A stretch of 64,000 bases of DNA from Porphyrobacter sp. (GTDB taxonomy: Bacteria; Pseudomonadota; Alphaproteobacteria; Sphingomonadales; Sphingomonadaceae). The stretch spans positions 124,001 to 188,000 of the forward strand of contig JAPZUC010000002.1 in the NCBI GenBank assembly GCA_027533455.1. Reading direction: 5' to 3'. A model generated the notes under the pieces. That model saw nothing but the letters and a program-made list of their open reading frames with translations, was not told the origin of the DNA and did not search any database. The position numbers and the translations under genes were made by a program. Of the stretch, positions 54,018 to 62,655 are shown piece after piece (position 1 is the stretch's first letter; every line of letters starts with the position of its first letter).

Positions 54018-55466
54018 TTAGAACGTGGCCAGACCCATCGCCACTGCCAAACCTAAGAAGGCAAAGAAGCCCATCGAATCGGTAATCATGGTCACGAACA
54101 CGCTGGAGGCGACCGCCGGATCCTGATCCAGCCGCTCGAAGATCACCGGCACCAGCACCCCTGCAAGGCCCGCAATCGCGATGTTGATGATCATCGCGAG
54201 CGCAATCACCACCCCCATCATGGGCGAGAACAACACGCCCGCCGCCGCTCCGATCAGCAGCGCAATCGTCCCGCCATTGAGCAGGGCGACGCGGAATTCC
54301 CGCAACAGAATGCGCTTGGTGTTGGACCGCGTCAGCTGATTGGTCGCGATCGCGCGCACCGCCACGGCCATGGTCTGCGTGCCGGCATTGCCGCCGATGC
54401 TGGCGACAATCGGCATGAGGATCGCGAGCGCCACAAGCTGCTCGATCGCCGCCCCGAAAAAGGCGATGATCGAGGAGGCGACCACCGCGGTGCCCAGATT
54501 GGCGATCAGCCAGCGCACCCGACTGGAATAGGCTTCGCGCAAAGGTTCGTTGATGTCACCGTCGCCCGCGCCCGACATCAGCAGCGCATCCTCGGCTGCT
54601 TCTTCGGAGATGATGTGGACGACATCGTCGACCGTCATCTGCCCGACCAAGCGCCCGCTATCATCCACCACCGCGGCTGAAATCAGCGCGTATTTCTGGA
54701 ACATCAGCGCGGCTTCTTCCTGATCCATCGTCACCGGAATCAGGGTCTGGTCGCGCTTCATCACGTCGGTCAGGCGGACATTGCGCGGCGTGGTGAGGAT
54801 CCACGAAAGCGCGCAGGTGCCGACCGGGTGGTGCCGCTCGTCGATCACGAAGACTTCGAAGAAATCGTGCTCCAGATCGCCGTCCTCGCGCAGGAAATCG
54901 ATCAGGTCGCCAACGGTGAGGTGTTCCGGCACCGCCACGAAGTGCCGGCTCATCAGGCGGCCTGCGGTCTCTTCGGGATAGGCGAGCGCGCTCGACACCG
55001 CCTCGCGGGTTTCCGGCTCCAGCTCGGCCATGACGGCGCGCTGGTCGTCTTCGTCCAGATCCTCGATCAGCTGCACCGCATCGTCGGTGTCGAGCTGTTC
55101 GGCGATGGTGGCGACGGCCTGCGCGGACAAAGTGTCCATCAGGTCTTCGCGGACGTAATCGTTCAGTTCGGCGACCACATCGCCGGTCATCAGATCGCTG
55201 ATGGTAGATGCCAGCTGCGCGCGTTCGCGTGGTTCGAGCAGTTCGATCAGGTCGGCGATGTCGGCAGCGTGGAGCGGCTCGACCAGATCATAAACCGCGC
55301 CCTTGTCGCCGGCTTCCAGCGCAATATGGACCTTGCTGACGAAGGAGGGCTTGAGGCGGTTTTCCTCGTCGTGGCGTTCGTCGTCCACCCGGTCATCCGG
55401 GCGCACCTCAGCCTCACCGGAATCGGCGATCATCAGATCGTCTTCAGGGATGAGGTCGTTGGCCAT
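54018..55466 (-). CDS. mgtE: Magnesium transporter MgtE
   Basis: This 482-residue protein is a magnesium channel of the MgtE/SLC41 family. The N-terminal MgtE domain (about residues 40-150) and two CBS domains (about 150-280, including TAGRLMSRHFVAVPEHLTV) sense Mg2+, followed by five membrane helices from about residue 320 with NLGTAVVASSIIAFFGAAIE and IVASIGGNAGTQTMAVAVRA, the family pore signature. The long acidic N-terminus before residue 40 is somewhat longer than usual. It stands alone on the minus strand and diverges from the peptidylprolyl isomerase gene. Confidence 0.95.
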   Translation of the reverse strand: MANDLIPEDDLMIADSGEAEVRPDDRVDDERHDEENRLKPSFVSKVHIALEAGDKGAVYDLVEPLHAADIADLIELLEPRERAQLASTISDLMTGDVVAELNDYVREDLMDTLSAQAVATIAEQLDTDDAVQLIEDLDEDDQRAVMAELEPETREAVSSALAYPEETAGRLMSRHFVAVPEHLTVGDLIDFLREDGDLEHDFFEVFVIDERHHPVGTCALSWILTTPRNVRLTDVMKRDQTLIPVTMDQEEAALMFQKYALISAAVVDDSGRLVGQMTVDDVVHIISEEAAEDALLMSGAGDGDINEPLREAYSSRVRWLIANLGTAVVASSIIAFFGAAIEQLVALAILMPIVASIGGNAGTQTMAVAVRAIATNQLTRSNTKRILLREFRVALLNGGTIALLIGAAAGVLFSPMMGVVIALAMIINIAIAGLAGVLVPVIFERLDQDPAVASSVFVTMITDSMGFFAFLGLAVAMGLATF

Positions 55467-55568
55467 GTCGGCGGTTTAGGCAGGGAGGCCGCAAAAGCAA
55501 GGCTGGAGGGTGACAGGCGGGGAATGGCTGCTAAAAGCCCGTGCAAATTCACGCAGGAGATATTCCCA

Positions 55569-56030
55569 ATGGCCGAAACCCTCACCTTCACCCTCGACAA
55601 TGGCGATGGCGCCCAGAACAACGTCGTCATCAAGCTGCGCGCCGACCTTGCCCCCGGCCACGTCGCGCGCATCACCGAATTGGCGCAGGAAGGCTTTTAT
55701 GACGGCGTGATCTTCCACCGCGTCATCAACGGCTTCATGGCGCAGGGCGGCGATCCGACCGGCACCGGCATGGGCGGCAGCGACAAGCCCGACCTCGCGG
55801 CTGAATTCAACGCCGAACCCCACGTCGAAGGCGTGTGCTCGATGGCCCGTGCGCAGAACCCGAACAGCGCCAACTCGCAGTTCTTCATCTGCCTCGACGA
55901 TGCGCGCTTCCTCGACAAGCAGTACACCGTGTGGGGCCAGGTGATCAGCGGCATGGAACACGTCCACGCCATCCCGAAGGGCGAACCGCCGCGCGCGCCC
56001 GGCAAGATCGTCAAGGCGACGGTGGCCTAA
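55569..56030 (+). CDS. Cyclophilin-type peptidylprolyl cis-trans isomerase
   Basis: This 153-residue protein is a cyclophilin that speeds proline isomerisation in protein folding. It has FHRVINGFMAQGGDPTGTG near residues 50-70, and SMARAQNPNSANSQFFICLD. No signal peptide is visible, so it is probably cytoplasmic (PpiB-like). The start MAETLTF has AGGAG 8 bases upstream; the longer track ORF is the mgtE shadow. A lipase-like gene follows 15 bp downstream. Confidence 0.93.
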   Translation: MAETLTFTLDNGDGAQNNVVIKLRADLAPGHVARITELAQEGFYDGVIFHRVINGFMAQGGDPTGTGMGGSDKPDLAAEFNAEPHVEGVCSMARAQNPNSANSQFFICLDDARFLDKQYTVWGQVISGMEHVHAIPKGEPPRAPGKIVKATVA

Positions 56031-56045
56031 ATCGGCCTAACCAAC

Positions 56046-57032
56046 ATGGGGGCAGCGTTTCGGGTCGGGGCGGCGATGCTGTGCGCATTGCTTGCTCCGG
56101 CTTGCGCCACCTTGCCCGATATCTCGCAAGCCCGCTCGCCCTGCCAGCTTGAGCCAGGGGGATGGTGCGGCTTCGTGCGCGAGGCTGCGGTCGAGGCGTT
56201 TCCCTATGCTCTAGCCTCGACCAACGCCTATCGCGGCGATGACGATGTCTTCGAAAAGACTGGCCGCCTGCTCCAGCGGATCGAGCATCTGCCGATCGCG
56301 CCGGAGGACGAGGGCAAGGGTTTCAGCTACGAGCTGTTCAATCAATATGCCCTCGGGTTTGGGCGCTATGCCACGCGCAAGCCAACGGCGCGGGTGCTCG
56401 CCTTCCGTGGCACAGACTTCAAAGGCCTGAGCGACATTTTCTACGGCACGCTGCGCGGCGACCAGATCGCGCTCGCGCTGCGCTATTTCGATGCTGAACG
56501 AGTGCGGCTGGGCGATGATCTGCCGTGGGTGGTGACCGGCCATTCGCTCGGCGGCGCGCTGGCGACCGAGGTGTCGGACGCGCATCCCGAAGTGCGCGCC
56601 TTCTTGTTCAACACCTCGCCCTTCTACCGCGACGAGGTGCACGCCAATGCGCTGCGGCGGACCGTGTTCAACGAGCGGGGGGAATTCCTGCGGCAGTTCG
56701 CGCGCAATCACGAGCCACCTGCGGCCAACGTATTCACGATCAATTGCGAGCCGCGCAAGAGCAGCCTCACCAAGCACAAGGTGCGCCCGCTGGCTGACTG
56801 CATCACGTGGATAGCCGCCTATGGCAGCGACGAGGCGCTGGCGGTGGTCAAGGCCAACGGGATCGCCAAGCCCTATGTCGAATGCGGGCCGGACGACAAG
56901 GTGCATCCAGGACCGGGCAAAAGACCGGCCGAACCTTGCGTTCACAACAGCCTGCGCAAGGACAAGGCGAAGGACGAGGGCAAGGATAGGGGCAAGGGTG
57001 AGGGAGAGCCCGGCGCATCTGCCGGACGGTGA
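56046..57032 (+). CDS. Lipase (class 3)-like alpha/beta hydrolase, exported
   Basis: This 328-residue protein has an N-terminal signal or lipoprotein-like segment (AAMLCALLAPACATLPD) and a lipase-type domain with LAFRGTDFKG and the nucleophile elbow VVTGHSLGGALATE near residue 166. DUF2974/Mbeg1-like hydrolases share this layout. The C-terminal 40 residues are a charged, low-complexity tail rich in Lys, Asp and Gly. The substrate is unknown. The downstream gap to miaB holds the second parS site. Confidence 0.78.
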   Translation: MGAAFRVGAAMLCALLAPACATLPDISQARSPCQLEPGGWCGFVREAAVEAFPYALASTNAYRGDDDVFEKTGRLLQRIEHLPIAPEDEGKGFSYELFNQYALGFGRYATRKPTARVLAFRGTDFKGLSDIFYGTLRGDQIALALRYFDAERVRLGDDLPWVVTGHSLGGALATEVSDAHPEVRAFLFNTSPFYRDEVHANALRRTVFNERGEFLRQFARNHEPPAANVFTINCEPRKSSLTKHKVRPLADCITWIAAYGSDEALAVVKANGIAKPYVECGPDDKVHPGPGKRPAEPCVHNSLRKDKAKDEGKDRGKGEGEPGASAGR

Positions 57033-57134
57033 GAGGTCCGTTCGGCTTGTGAGCCGCAGGCAGCGTGGCTTTTGTGGCTCGCAACCCGCGTTCTGACCCC
57101 CCTTAGACCCTGCCCAGACCCCCGCTTACAGCCC

Positions 57135-57150
57135 GGTTTCACGTGGAACC
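57135..57150. other. parS: parS-like site (ParB binding), core match
   Basis: GGTTTCACGTGGAACC, read in reverse, contains the full 14-bp core GTTCCACGTGAAAC of the parS consensus; only the outermost T/A pair differs. It lies in the 196-bp gap before miaB. Confidence 0.85.
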
Positions 57151-57228
57151 GAAGGTCTGCAAAGCAGAAACATTGCCGTCCCGCGGGCGTTGAACGCCGC
57201 CCCGCTTGGCGCTAAAGGCGACCCGCCC

Positions 57229-58572
57229 ATGAAACCGCAAACCCCTCCCAAGACCTACAGGGTCAAAAGCTACGGCTGCCAGATGAACGTCTATGACGGC
57301 GAGCGCATGGCCGAGCTGCTGGGAGCACGCGGAATCGCCCCTGCGCCAGAGGGCGAAGAGGCTGATCTGGTCATCTTGAATACCTGCCATATCCGTGAAA
57401 AGGCTCAGGAAAAGGTCTATTCCGATGTCGGCCGGCTGGTGTTCGAAGGCAAGCAGGCAGGCAAGCAGCCGCTGATCGCAGTGGCGGGCTGTGTCGCCCA
57501 AGCCGAGGGCGAGGAGATCATGAAGCGCGCCCCTGCGGTGAGCATCGTGGTCGGCCCACAGGCCTATCACCGCTTGCCGGAAATGCTTGATAAAGCAGCA
57601 CAAGGTAAGCGCGCGACCGATACGGAGATGCCCGCGATCGCCAAGTTCGATTCCCTACCGGCACGGTCCAAGCGCGGGCCGAGCGCGTTCCTGACGGTGC
57701 AGGAAGGGTGCGACAAGTTCTGCACCTATTGCGTGGTGCCCTATACCCGCGGCGCGGAAATCTCCCGGCCTTTCAAGCATCTGGTCGATGAAACGCATAA
57801 GCTGGTCGAGACCGGTGCGAAGGAGATCACGCTGCTCGGCCAGAACGTTAACGCCTGGGCGGGCGAGGACGACAAGGGCCGCCGCGTGGGGCTGGGTGGG
57901 TTGATCTGCGTGCTCGCCAAGATCAATGGTCTTGAGCGCATCCGCTACACCACCAGCCACCCCAACGACATGGACGATGACCTCATCGCCGCCCACGGCG
58001 AAGTGGCCAAGCTGATGCCCTATCTGCACCTCCCTGTGCAGGCCGGAAACGACCGCATCCTCAAGGCCATGAACCGCCATCACACGGCGAACAGCTATCT
58101 GAAACTGATAGAGAAATTCCGCTCCGTGCGGCCCGATATTGCTTTGTCGGGGGACTTCATCGTCGGCTTTCCCGGCGAGACCGAGGCGGAGTTTCAGGAC
58201 ACGCTGAACATCGTCGACGAGGTGCGCTATGCGGCCTGCTTCAGCTTCAAGTATTCTCCTCGCCCCGGCACTCCTGCGGCTACGCTGGAAGGCCAGATCG
58301 CGCCCGAGATCATGGCCGATCGTCTCCGACGCCTTCAACAGCGCCTTGCTGACCACCAATATGCCTTCAACAAGGCGAGCGTCGGCAAGACCTGCAAGGT
58401 GCTGGTGGATCGCACCGGGCGTGACCCGGGTCAGTGGCTCGGCAAATCGCCGTGGCTCCAGAGTGTGTGGTTCGAAGCGCCTGCCGCCATCGGCGACCTC
58501 GTCGAGGTGGAATTGGCCGAAGCGGGTCCCAACTCGCTGAAGGGTCTGGTGCGACAAACCGTTTCGGTCTGA
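57229..58572 (+). CDS. miaB: tRNA-2-methylthio-N6-dimethylallyladenosine synthase
   Basis: This 447-residue radical-SAM enzyme adds a methylthio group to isopentenyl-adenosine 37 in tRNA. The N-terminal MTTase domain holds three cluster cysteines (Cys17 in YGCQMN, Cys near 53 in NTCHIREKA and near 87 in AGCVAQ). The radical-SAM motif [10 protein letters not shown] is near residue 161, and the TRAM domain closes the C-terminus. The start MKPQTPPK is chosen as the TTG in the track is 13 codons upstream in the leader. phoH follows. Confidence 0.96.
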   Translation: MKPQTPPKTYRVKSYGCQMNVYDGERMAELLGARGIAPAPEGEEADLVILNTCHIREKAQEKVYSDVGRLVFEGKQAGKQPLIAVAGCVAQAEGEEIMKRAPAVSIVVGPQAYHRLPEMLDKAAQGKRATDTEMPAIAKFDSLPARSKRGPSAFLTVQEGCDKFCTYCVVPYTRGAEISRPFKHLVDETHKLVETGAKEITLLGQNVNAWAGEDDKGRRVGLGGLICVLAKINGLERIRYTTSHPNDMDDDLIAAHGEVAKLMPYLHLPVQAGNDRILKAMNRHHTANSYLKLIEKFRSVRPDIALSGDFIVGFPGETEAEFQDTLNIVDEVRYAACFSFKYSPRPGTPAATLEGQIAPEIMADRLRRLQQRLADHQYAFNKASVGKTCKVLVDRTGRDPGQWLGKSPWLQSVWFEAPAAIGDLVEVELAEAGPNSLKGLVRQTVSV

Positions 58573-58683
58573 CGACTTTCCACCGCTGCGTACCTCGGGT
58601 GCGCTTGCTATCCCCACGCCCCCGCTTACCTTTGCGACTCAAGGGCAAGGGATCGTCCTTTGGCCTTTATGCAAAGGACCTTG

Positions 58684-59727
58684 ATGGGCCGACGACCCTC
58701 CCGTGCCGGACACCCGGCGCTCTCGCCCGATCCGCGTGGCATTCCGGCACAGCGGCGCGCACGTATCGATTTGACCTTCGAGAACCAGGCCCTGCTGGGC
58801 CCGTTGTTCGGGCAGTTCGATGCCAATCTGGTGCAGGTCGAAAACCGGCTCGGGGTCTTTATCCACGCGCGCGGCCATCAGGTGGTAATCGAGGGGCCGG
58901 AGGACGACGTCGCCCGGGCGAGAGAGACGCTCAAGACCATGTACGACCGGCTCGCTCGGGGCGAGGCGCTCGATGCCGGGGCGATCGAGAGCCTGATCGC
59001 GATGTCTTCGGAACCCACGCTGGAAGGCATCATCTCGGGAGATGAAGGCGCTCCGCCGATCATGATCCGCACGCGCAAGAAGACGATCGTGCCCCGCTCG
59101 GCGACGCAGATCAAATATATGCGCAGCCTCGCCAAGGACGACATCATCTTCGCGCTCGGTCCGGCGGGGACGGGGAAGACCTATATCGCCGTTGCCCAGG
59201 CGGTGAGCCAGCTGATCACCGGTAGTGTGCAGCGCCTGATCCTCTCGCGCCCGGCGGTGGAAGCGGGAGAGAAGCTCGGCTTCCTGCCCGGCGACATGAA
59301 GGAGAAGGTCGATCCCTATCTTCGCCCGCTCTACGACGCGTTGAACGACTGCATGCCGCCCGAACAGGTCGAGCGGCGACTGGCCAACGGCGAAATCGAA
59401 ATCGCGCCGATCGCCTTTATGCGGGGACGCACGCTGGCGGACAGCTTCATCATCCTCGACGAGGCGCAGAACACCACGCGCGAGCAGATGAAGATGTTTC
59501 TGACACGGTTTGGCCAAAACAGCCGGATGGTAATCTGCGGCGACCCGCGGCAGGTCGACATTCCGGGCGGCCCGCGCATGAGCGGCCTCAACGACGCGGT
59601 CGAGCGATTGGAGGGCGTCGAAGGCTTCGGCACGATCCGCTTCACCGCCGCCGACGTGGTGCGCCACCCGATCGTGGGCCGGATCGTCGAAGCCTACGAG
59701 GGCAAGGACGAGGGCGAAGGGGCGTAG
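58684..59727 (+). CDS. phoH: PhoH family P-loop ATPase
   Basis: This 347-residue protein is a PhoH-type ATPase (often called PhoL/YbeZ in this operon) that works with YbeY in ribosome and RNA quality control in other bacteria. It has Walker A GPAGTGKT near residue 159, the ADSFIILDEAQN Walker B and GDPRQVD. The start MGRRPSRAGH is chosen for a nearby AAGGA; ATG 58669 and TTG 58660 upstream are alternatives. Instead of ybeY, an unrelated four-gene stretch follows. Confidence 0.93.
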   Translation: MGRRPSRAGHPALSPDPRGIPAQRRARIDLTFENQALLGPLFGQFDANLVQVENRLGVFIHARGHQVVIEGPEDDVARARETLKTMYDRLARGEALDAGAIESLIAMSSEPTLEGIISGDEGAPPIMIRTRKKTIVPRSATQIKYMRSLAKDDIIFALGPAGTGKTYIAVAQAVSQLITGSVQRLILSRPAVEAGEKLGFLPGDMKEKVDPYLRPLYDALNDCMPPEQVERRLANGEIEIAPIAFMRGRTLADSFIILDEAQNTTREQMKMFLTRFGQNSRMVICGDPRQVDIPGGPRMSGLNDAVERLEGVEGFGTIRFTAADVVRHPIVGRIVEAYEGKDEGEGA

Positions 59728-59739
59728 CGCGGAACGGCC

Positions 59740-60123
59740 ATGCTGACCGCTGCCTGGTTTGCGCTGCTGGCCGCCGCGGCGTGGCTGGTTTGGGTGGGCT
59801 GGATCATGGCCTTTCGCCCGCTCCGCGCGCTCGACCTGCTGAGCCGCACCGCAACCACCAGCCGGATCAATGCCATCGAACAGGTGCCCCGTCTGATCGC
59901 GGGCGCCGCGATGATGGTCCGTGCCGAAGTCTCTCGCTTTCCAGATTTTTTCGCGGTTGCGGGGCTGTTTGTCGTCGCAAGTTCCATTGTGCTGCTTTTG
60001 ATACCGCTTCATTGGCACAACGGATATGCCGTGTTCTGGGCGAAGCGCGTCCCTCCTGTAGCGGTGCGGATGATCGCGCCGTTTTCGGTGATGGCAGGGG
60101 TTGCGCTGGTGTGGGCAGCTTGA
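59740..60123 (+). CDS. Hypothetical three-helix membrane protein
   Basis: I do not recognise this 127-residue protein. Hydrophobic segments lie near residues 5-24, 70-88 and 108-125, and a short Arg-rich loop (FRPLRALDLLSRTATTSRIN) follows the first. It starts 12 bp after phoH and may be expressed with it. It precedes the sdpR-sdpI unit, but nothing links its function to it. Confidence 0.62.
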   Translation: MLTAAWFALLAAAAWLVWVGWIMAFRPLRALDLLSRTATTSRINAIEQVPRLIAGAAMMVRAEVSRFPDFFAVAGLFVVASSIVLLLIPLHWHNGYAVFWAKRVPPVAVRMIAPFSVMAGVALVWAA

Positions 60124-60136
60124 GCCGAGAGTTGCG

Positions 60137-60168
60137 TTGACACGACTCATTTCGGCATTTAGCTAAAT
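60137..60168 (+). promoter_or_regulatory. Promoter (-35 TTGACA) and palindromic operator of sdpR
   Basis: TTGACA at 60137-60142 is followed by the perfect 12-bp palindrome ATTTAGCTAAAT at 60157-60168, whose end lies 4 bases before the sdpR start codon. ArsR/SdpR-type repressors bind such AT-rich palindromes. A good -10 box is not obvious, as the palindrome occupies its place. Confidence 0.55.
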
Positions 60169-60172
60169 AACG

Positions 60173-60475
60173 ATGTCCGAGGTTTTCGACGCCCTTTCCC
60201 ACCCCATCCGGCGCGAGGTGCTGGAACTGCTGAAGCGCGGCGGGATGACGGCTGGCGAACTCGCCGACCGCTTTCCGGTCTCCAAGCCGACCATGTCCGG
60301 GCACTTTGCGAAGCTGAAGGCTGCCGGACTGATCCGGGGCGAGAACCGCGCAGGTTCGATCGTCTACACGCTCAACCTTTCCACGCTGGAAGAGGCGCTG
60401 CTGGGCTTCATGGGCAGGGTGGGGCTGCTTGCGAAGACACCCGAGGGGCAGCCGGAAGAGGGGGATGTCGCATGA
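60173..60475 (+). CDS. sdpR: ArsR-family autorepressor (SdpR-like)
   Basis: This 100-residue protein is a small ArsR winged-helix repressor of the SdpR type. ALSHPIRREVLELLKRGGMT and PVSKPTMSGHFAKLKAAGLI give the HTH core, without metal-binding cysteine pairs. In Bacillus, SdpR represses itself and sdpI until SdpI traps it at the membrane; the same gene order here suggests a like circuit. Its stop overlaps the sdpI start by four bases (ATGA). Confidence 0.87.
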   Translation: MSEVFDALSHPIRREVLELLKRGGMTAGELADRFPVSKPTMSGHFAKLKAAGLIRGENRAGSIVYTLNLSTLEEALLGFMGRVGLLAKTPEGQPEEGDVA

Positions 60476-61125
60476 AAGTGCGCGGATTGCTGATCGCGAA
60501 CATATTGATCGCAGGCGCGATGGCGCTCTTCGGTGTGTGGGTCGCTGCTGACCTCGGGGCCGATGCGCAGTTGCCGATCCACTGGAATGTCGCTGGCGAG
60601 CCCGACGGGTTTGCGCGGGCGCACACGGCATTGCTCTGGCCTGCCGGTGTTTCTCTTCTGTCGGGCCTGCTTATGGCTGCGATCCCGCGGATGGAGCCGC
60701 TGCAGGACCGACTTGAAGCCTCGGCCCCGCTGCTGCGCTCAGCGTGGATCGGAACAATGCTGCTGATGGTCTATGTCCAGATCATGATCGCCGCGCCGGC
60801 ACTGGGCTGGAATCTCGGTCCGAACCTGTTGCTGGTCGGGGTTGGGGCCTTGCTGGTGATGTTGGGAAATAATCTGCCCAAATCGCGCCCTGGGTTCTTT
60901 GTCGGCATCCGCACGCCCTGGACGCTGAGTGATACCGACAACTGGATCGCCACCCACCGGCTTGGCGGCAAGGTGATGATGAGTGGCGGGGCAGTGATGA
61001 TCCTTGCGGCTCTGGCGCCCGTCTCTGCGGAACTGCGTACGGGGATCATGCTGGGGCTGATCCTTGCCGTTGCGGCGATCCCGATCGCCTACAGCTGGTG
61101 GCTGTGGCGCAGAACTGCCGGATAA
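60472..61125 (+). CDS. sdpI: SdpI-family membrane protein (DUF1648)
   Basis: This 217-residue integral membrane protein has the DUF1648 domain (AQLPIHWNVAGEPDGFA near residue 32) and a C-terminal SdpI domain (NNLPKSRPGFFVGIRTPWTL near residues 137-156), with six hydrophobic segments. SdpI in Bacillus is the immunity protein against the SDP killing peptide and sequesters SdpR. No SdpC toxin is visible here. It is coupled to sdpR upstream and followed 12 bp later by a hydrolase. Confidence 0.88.
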   Translation: MKVRGLLIANILIAGAMALFGVWVAADLGADAQLPIHWNVAGEPDGFARAHTALLWPAGVSLLSGLLMAAIPRMEPLQDRLEASAPLLRSAWIGTMLLMVYVQIMIAAPALGWNLGPNLLLVGVGALLVMLGNNLPKSRPGFFVGIRTPWTLSDTDNWIATHRLGGKVMMSGGAVMILAALAPVSAELRTGIMLGLILAVAAIPIAYSWWLWRRTAG

Positions 61126-61137
61126 GGTGAGGGACCG

Positions 61138-62103
61138 ATGATGAAAAGAACCGCCACGATGCTGGCTTGCGCCATTGCCCTTGCGACGCCGGGCCATGCG
61201 GAGCCGCTCGCCGAAGGGATCGCAATCGAGGCACCGGGCCCGCAAGGCCCGCTGGCGGGCACGATGCTACGCGCGGGGCAGGGGCTGGGGCCTGTGGCGC
61301 TCATTATCCCGGGATCCGGCCCGACCGACAGGGACGGGAACAACCCCTACGGCGTGAAGGCCGCGAGCTACCGCCAGCTTGCCGAAGCGCTTGCCCGGCA
61401 GGGTGTCTCGACCGTGCGGATCGACAAGCGGGGGATGTTCGCCAGTGCCAAGGCGGTTGCCGATGCCAATGCCGTCACCGTCGGCGACTATGTGGCCGAC
61501 ACAGCCGCGTGGGTACAGGTGATCCGGCAACAGACTGGCGCCCCTTGCGTCTGGCTGATCGGTCATAGCGAAGGCGGACTGGTGGCGCTGGCGGCGGCGC
61601 AGGAGGTCGAGGGCCTGTGCGGCCTCGTGCTGGTCGCGGCGCCCGGTCGTCCGCTAGGGGATGTGATCAAGGCGCAGTTGCGCGCCAACCCGGCCAATGC
61701 GTCGCTGCTCGAGGCCGCCGATGCTGCCATCGACAGTCTGGTTGCCGGCCGGAAGGTCGATGCGGCAACCCTGCCGCTGCCCTTGCGCGGGCTGTTCAAT
61801 CCGGCGGTGCAGGGCTTTCTGATCGACGTCTTCGCGCGCGATCCGGCAAAGCTCGCGGCCGATACAAAGCTGCCATTACTGATCGTGCAGGGCGGCAAGG
61901 ACCTTCAGGTTCCGCTGGCGGATGCCGAGCGGCTCCAGGCGGCCAATCCTGCGGCGTCCCTTTCGGTGCTCCCGAATGCCAATCACGTGCTGAAGGACGT
62001 TTCGGGTGAGAGCCCGGCGGAAAATCAGGCGGCCTATCTCAACCCCGACCTGCCGCTGTCGCCGGGGCTTGCCGAAGCGATCGCCGCATTCATCCGCCGC
62101 TGA
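61138..62103 (+). CDS. Exported alpha/beta hydrolase
   Basis: This 321-residue protein has a signal peptide (TMLACAIALATPGHA) and an alpha/beta hydrolase fold with oxyanion segment IIPGSGPTDRDGNN near residue 56, nucleophile elbow LIGHSEGGLVAL near 142 and histidine in NANHVLKD near 279. It is likely periplasmic, and the pattern GSGPTDRDGNN is typical of a group of esterase/peptidase-like hydrolases. It shares the unit with sdpR and sdpI. Substrate is unknown. Confidence 0.83.
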   Translation: MMKRTATMLACAIALATPGHAEPLAEGIAIEAPGPQGPLAGTMLRAGQGLGPVALIIPGSGPTDRDGNNPYGVKAASYRQLAEALARQGVSTVRIDKRGMFASAKAVADANAVTVGDYVADTAAWVQVIRQQTGAPCVWLIGHSEGGLVALAAAQEVEGLCGLVLVAAPGRPLGDVIKAQLRANPANASLLEAADAAIDSLVAGRKVDAATLPLPLRGLFNPAVQGFLIDVFARDPAKLAADTKLPLLIVQGGKDLQVPLADAERLQAANPAASLSVLPNANHVLKDVSGESPAENQAAYLNPDLPLSPGLAEAIAAFIRR

Positions 62104-62149
62104 CGCGCGCCGTTTCTTCACGCGGCGATCCGCGCTAAGGGCGGGCGCG

Positions 62150-62629
62150 ATGCAACTCGATATCGACATTGAAGGCTGGCCTGAGGGTGAGTGGGACGCG
62201 CTGGCTGCACGCGCGGCACAGGCTGCCGGCGAAGGTGAGCCGCTGCTCGCAAACCCGCGCCTTGTCGCCAGTGTATTGTTCACGTCAGACTACGAGGTAC
62301 ACACCCTCAACCGCAAATGGCGCGAGCGTGACAAGCCTACCAATGTCCTCTCGTTCCCGATGCTGGAGCGTGAGGAACTCGAAAGCCTCGCCGCGGATGG
62401 CCCTCCCGAAATGCTCGGCGACATCGCGCTCGCATACGAGACCTGCGCGCGCGAGGCAGGGGAGAAGGGGGTCACCCTTGAAGCCCATGCGACCCATCTG
62501 ATCGTCCACGGGCTGCTCCATCTTGCCGGTCATGACCACGTCGATTCCGACGAACAGGCCGAGGCGATGGAGGGGTTGGAGACCCGCATACTTGCCAAAC
62601 TGGGCATCGCTGACCCATATGGCGAGTGA
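62150..62629 (+). CDS. ybeY: Endoribonuclease / rRNA maturation factor YbeY
   Basis: This 159-residue metalloprotein matures the 16S rRNA 3' end and takes part in ribosome quality control. It has the zinc-binding motif HGLLHLAGHDH near residues 120-130 and the preceding RKWRERDKPTNVLSFPM block. The start MQLDIDI is chosen over the longer track start inside the hydrolase gene. Normally it follows phoH directly; here the distance is 2.4 kb. Confidence 0.95.
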   Translation: MQLDIDIEGWPEGEWDALAARAAQAAGEGEPLLANPRLVASVLFTSDYEVHTLNRKWRERDKPTNVLSFPMLEREELESLAADGPPEMLGDIALAYETCAREAGEKGVTLEAHATHLIVHGLLHLAGHDHVDSDEQAEAMEGLETRILAKLGIADPYGE

Positions 62630-62655
62630 AACCATCAGGAGCAGTTTTAAAGGCC

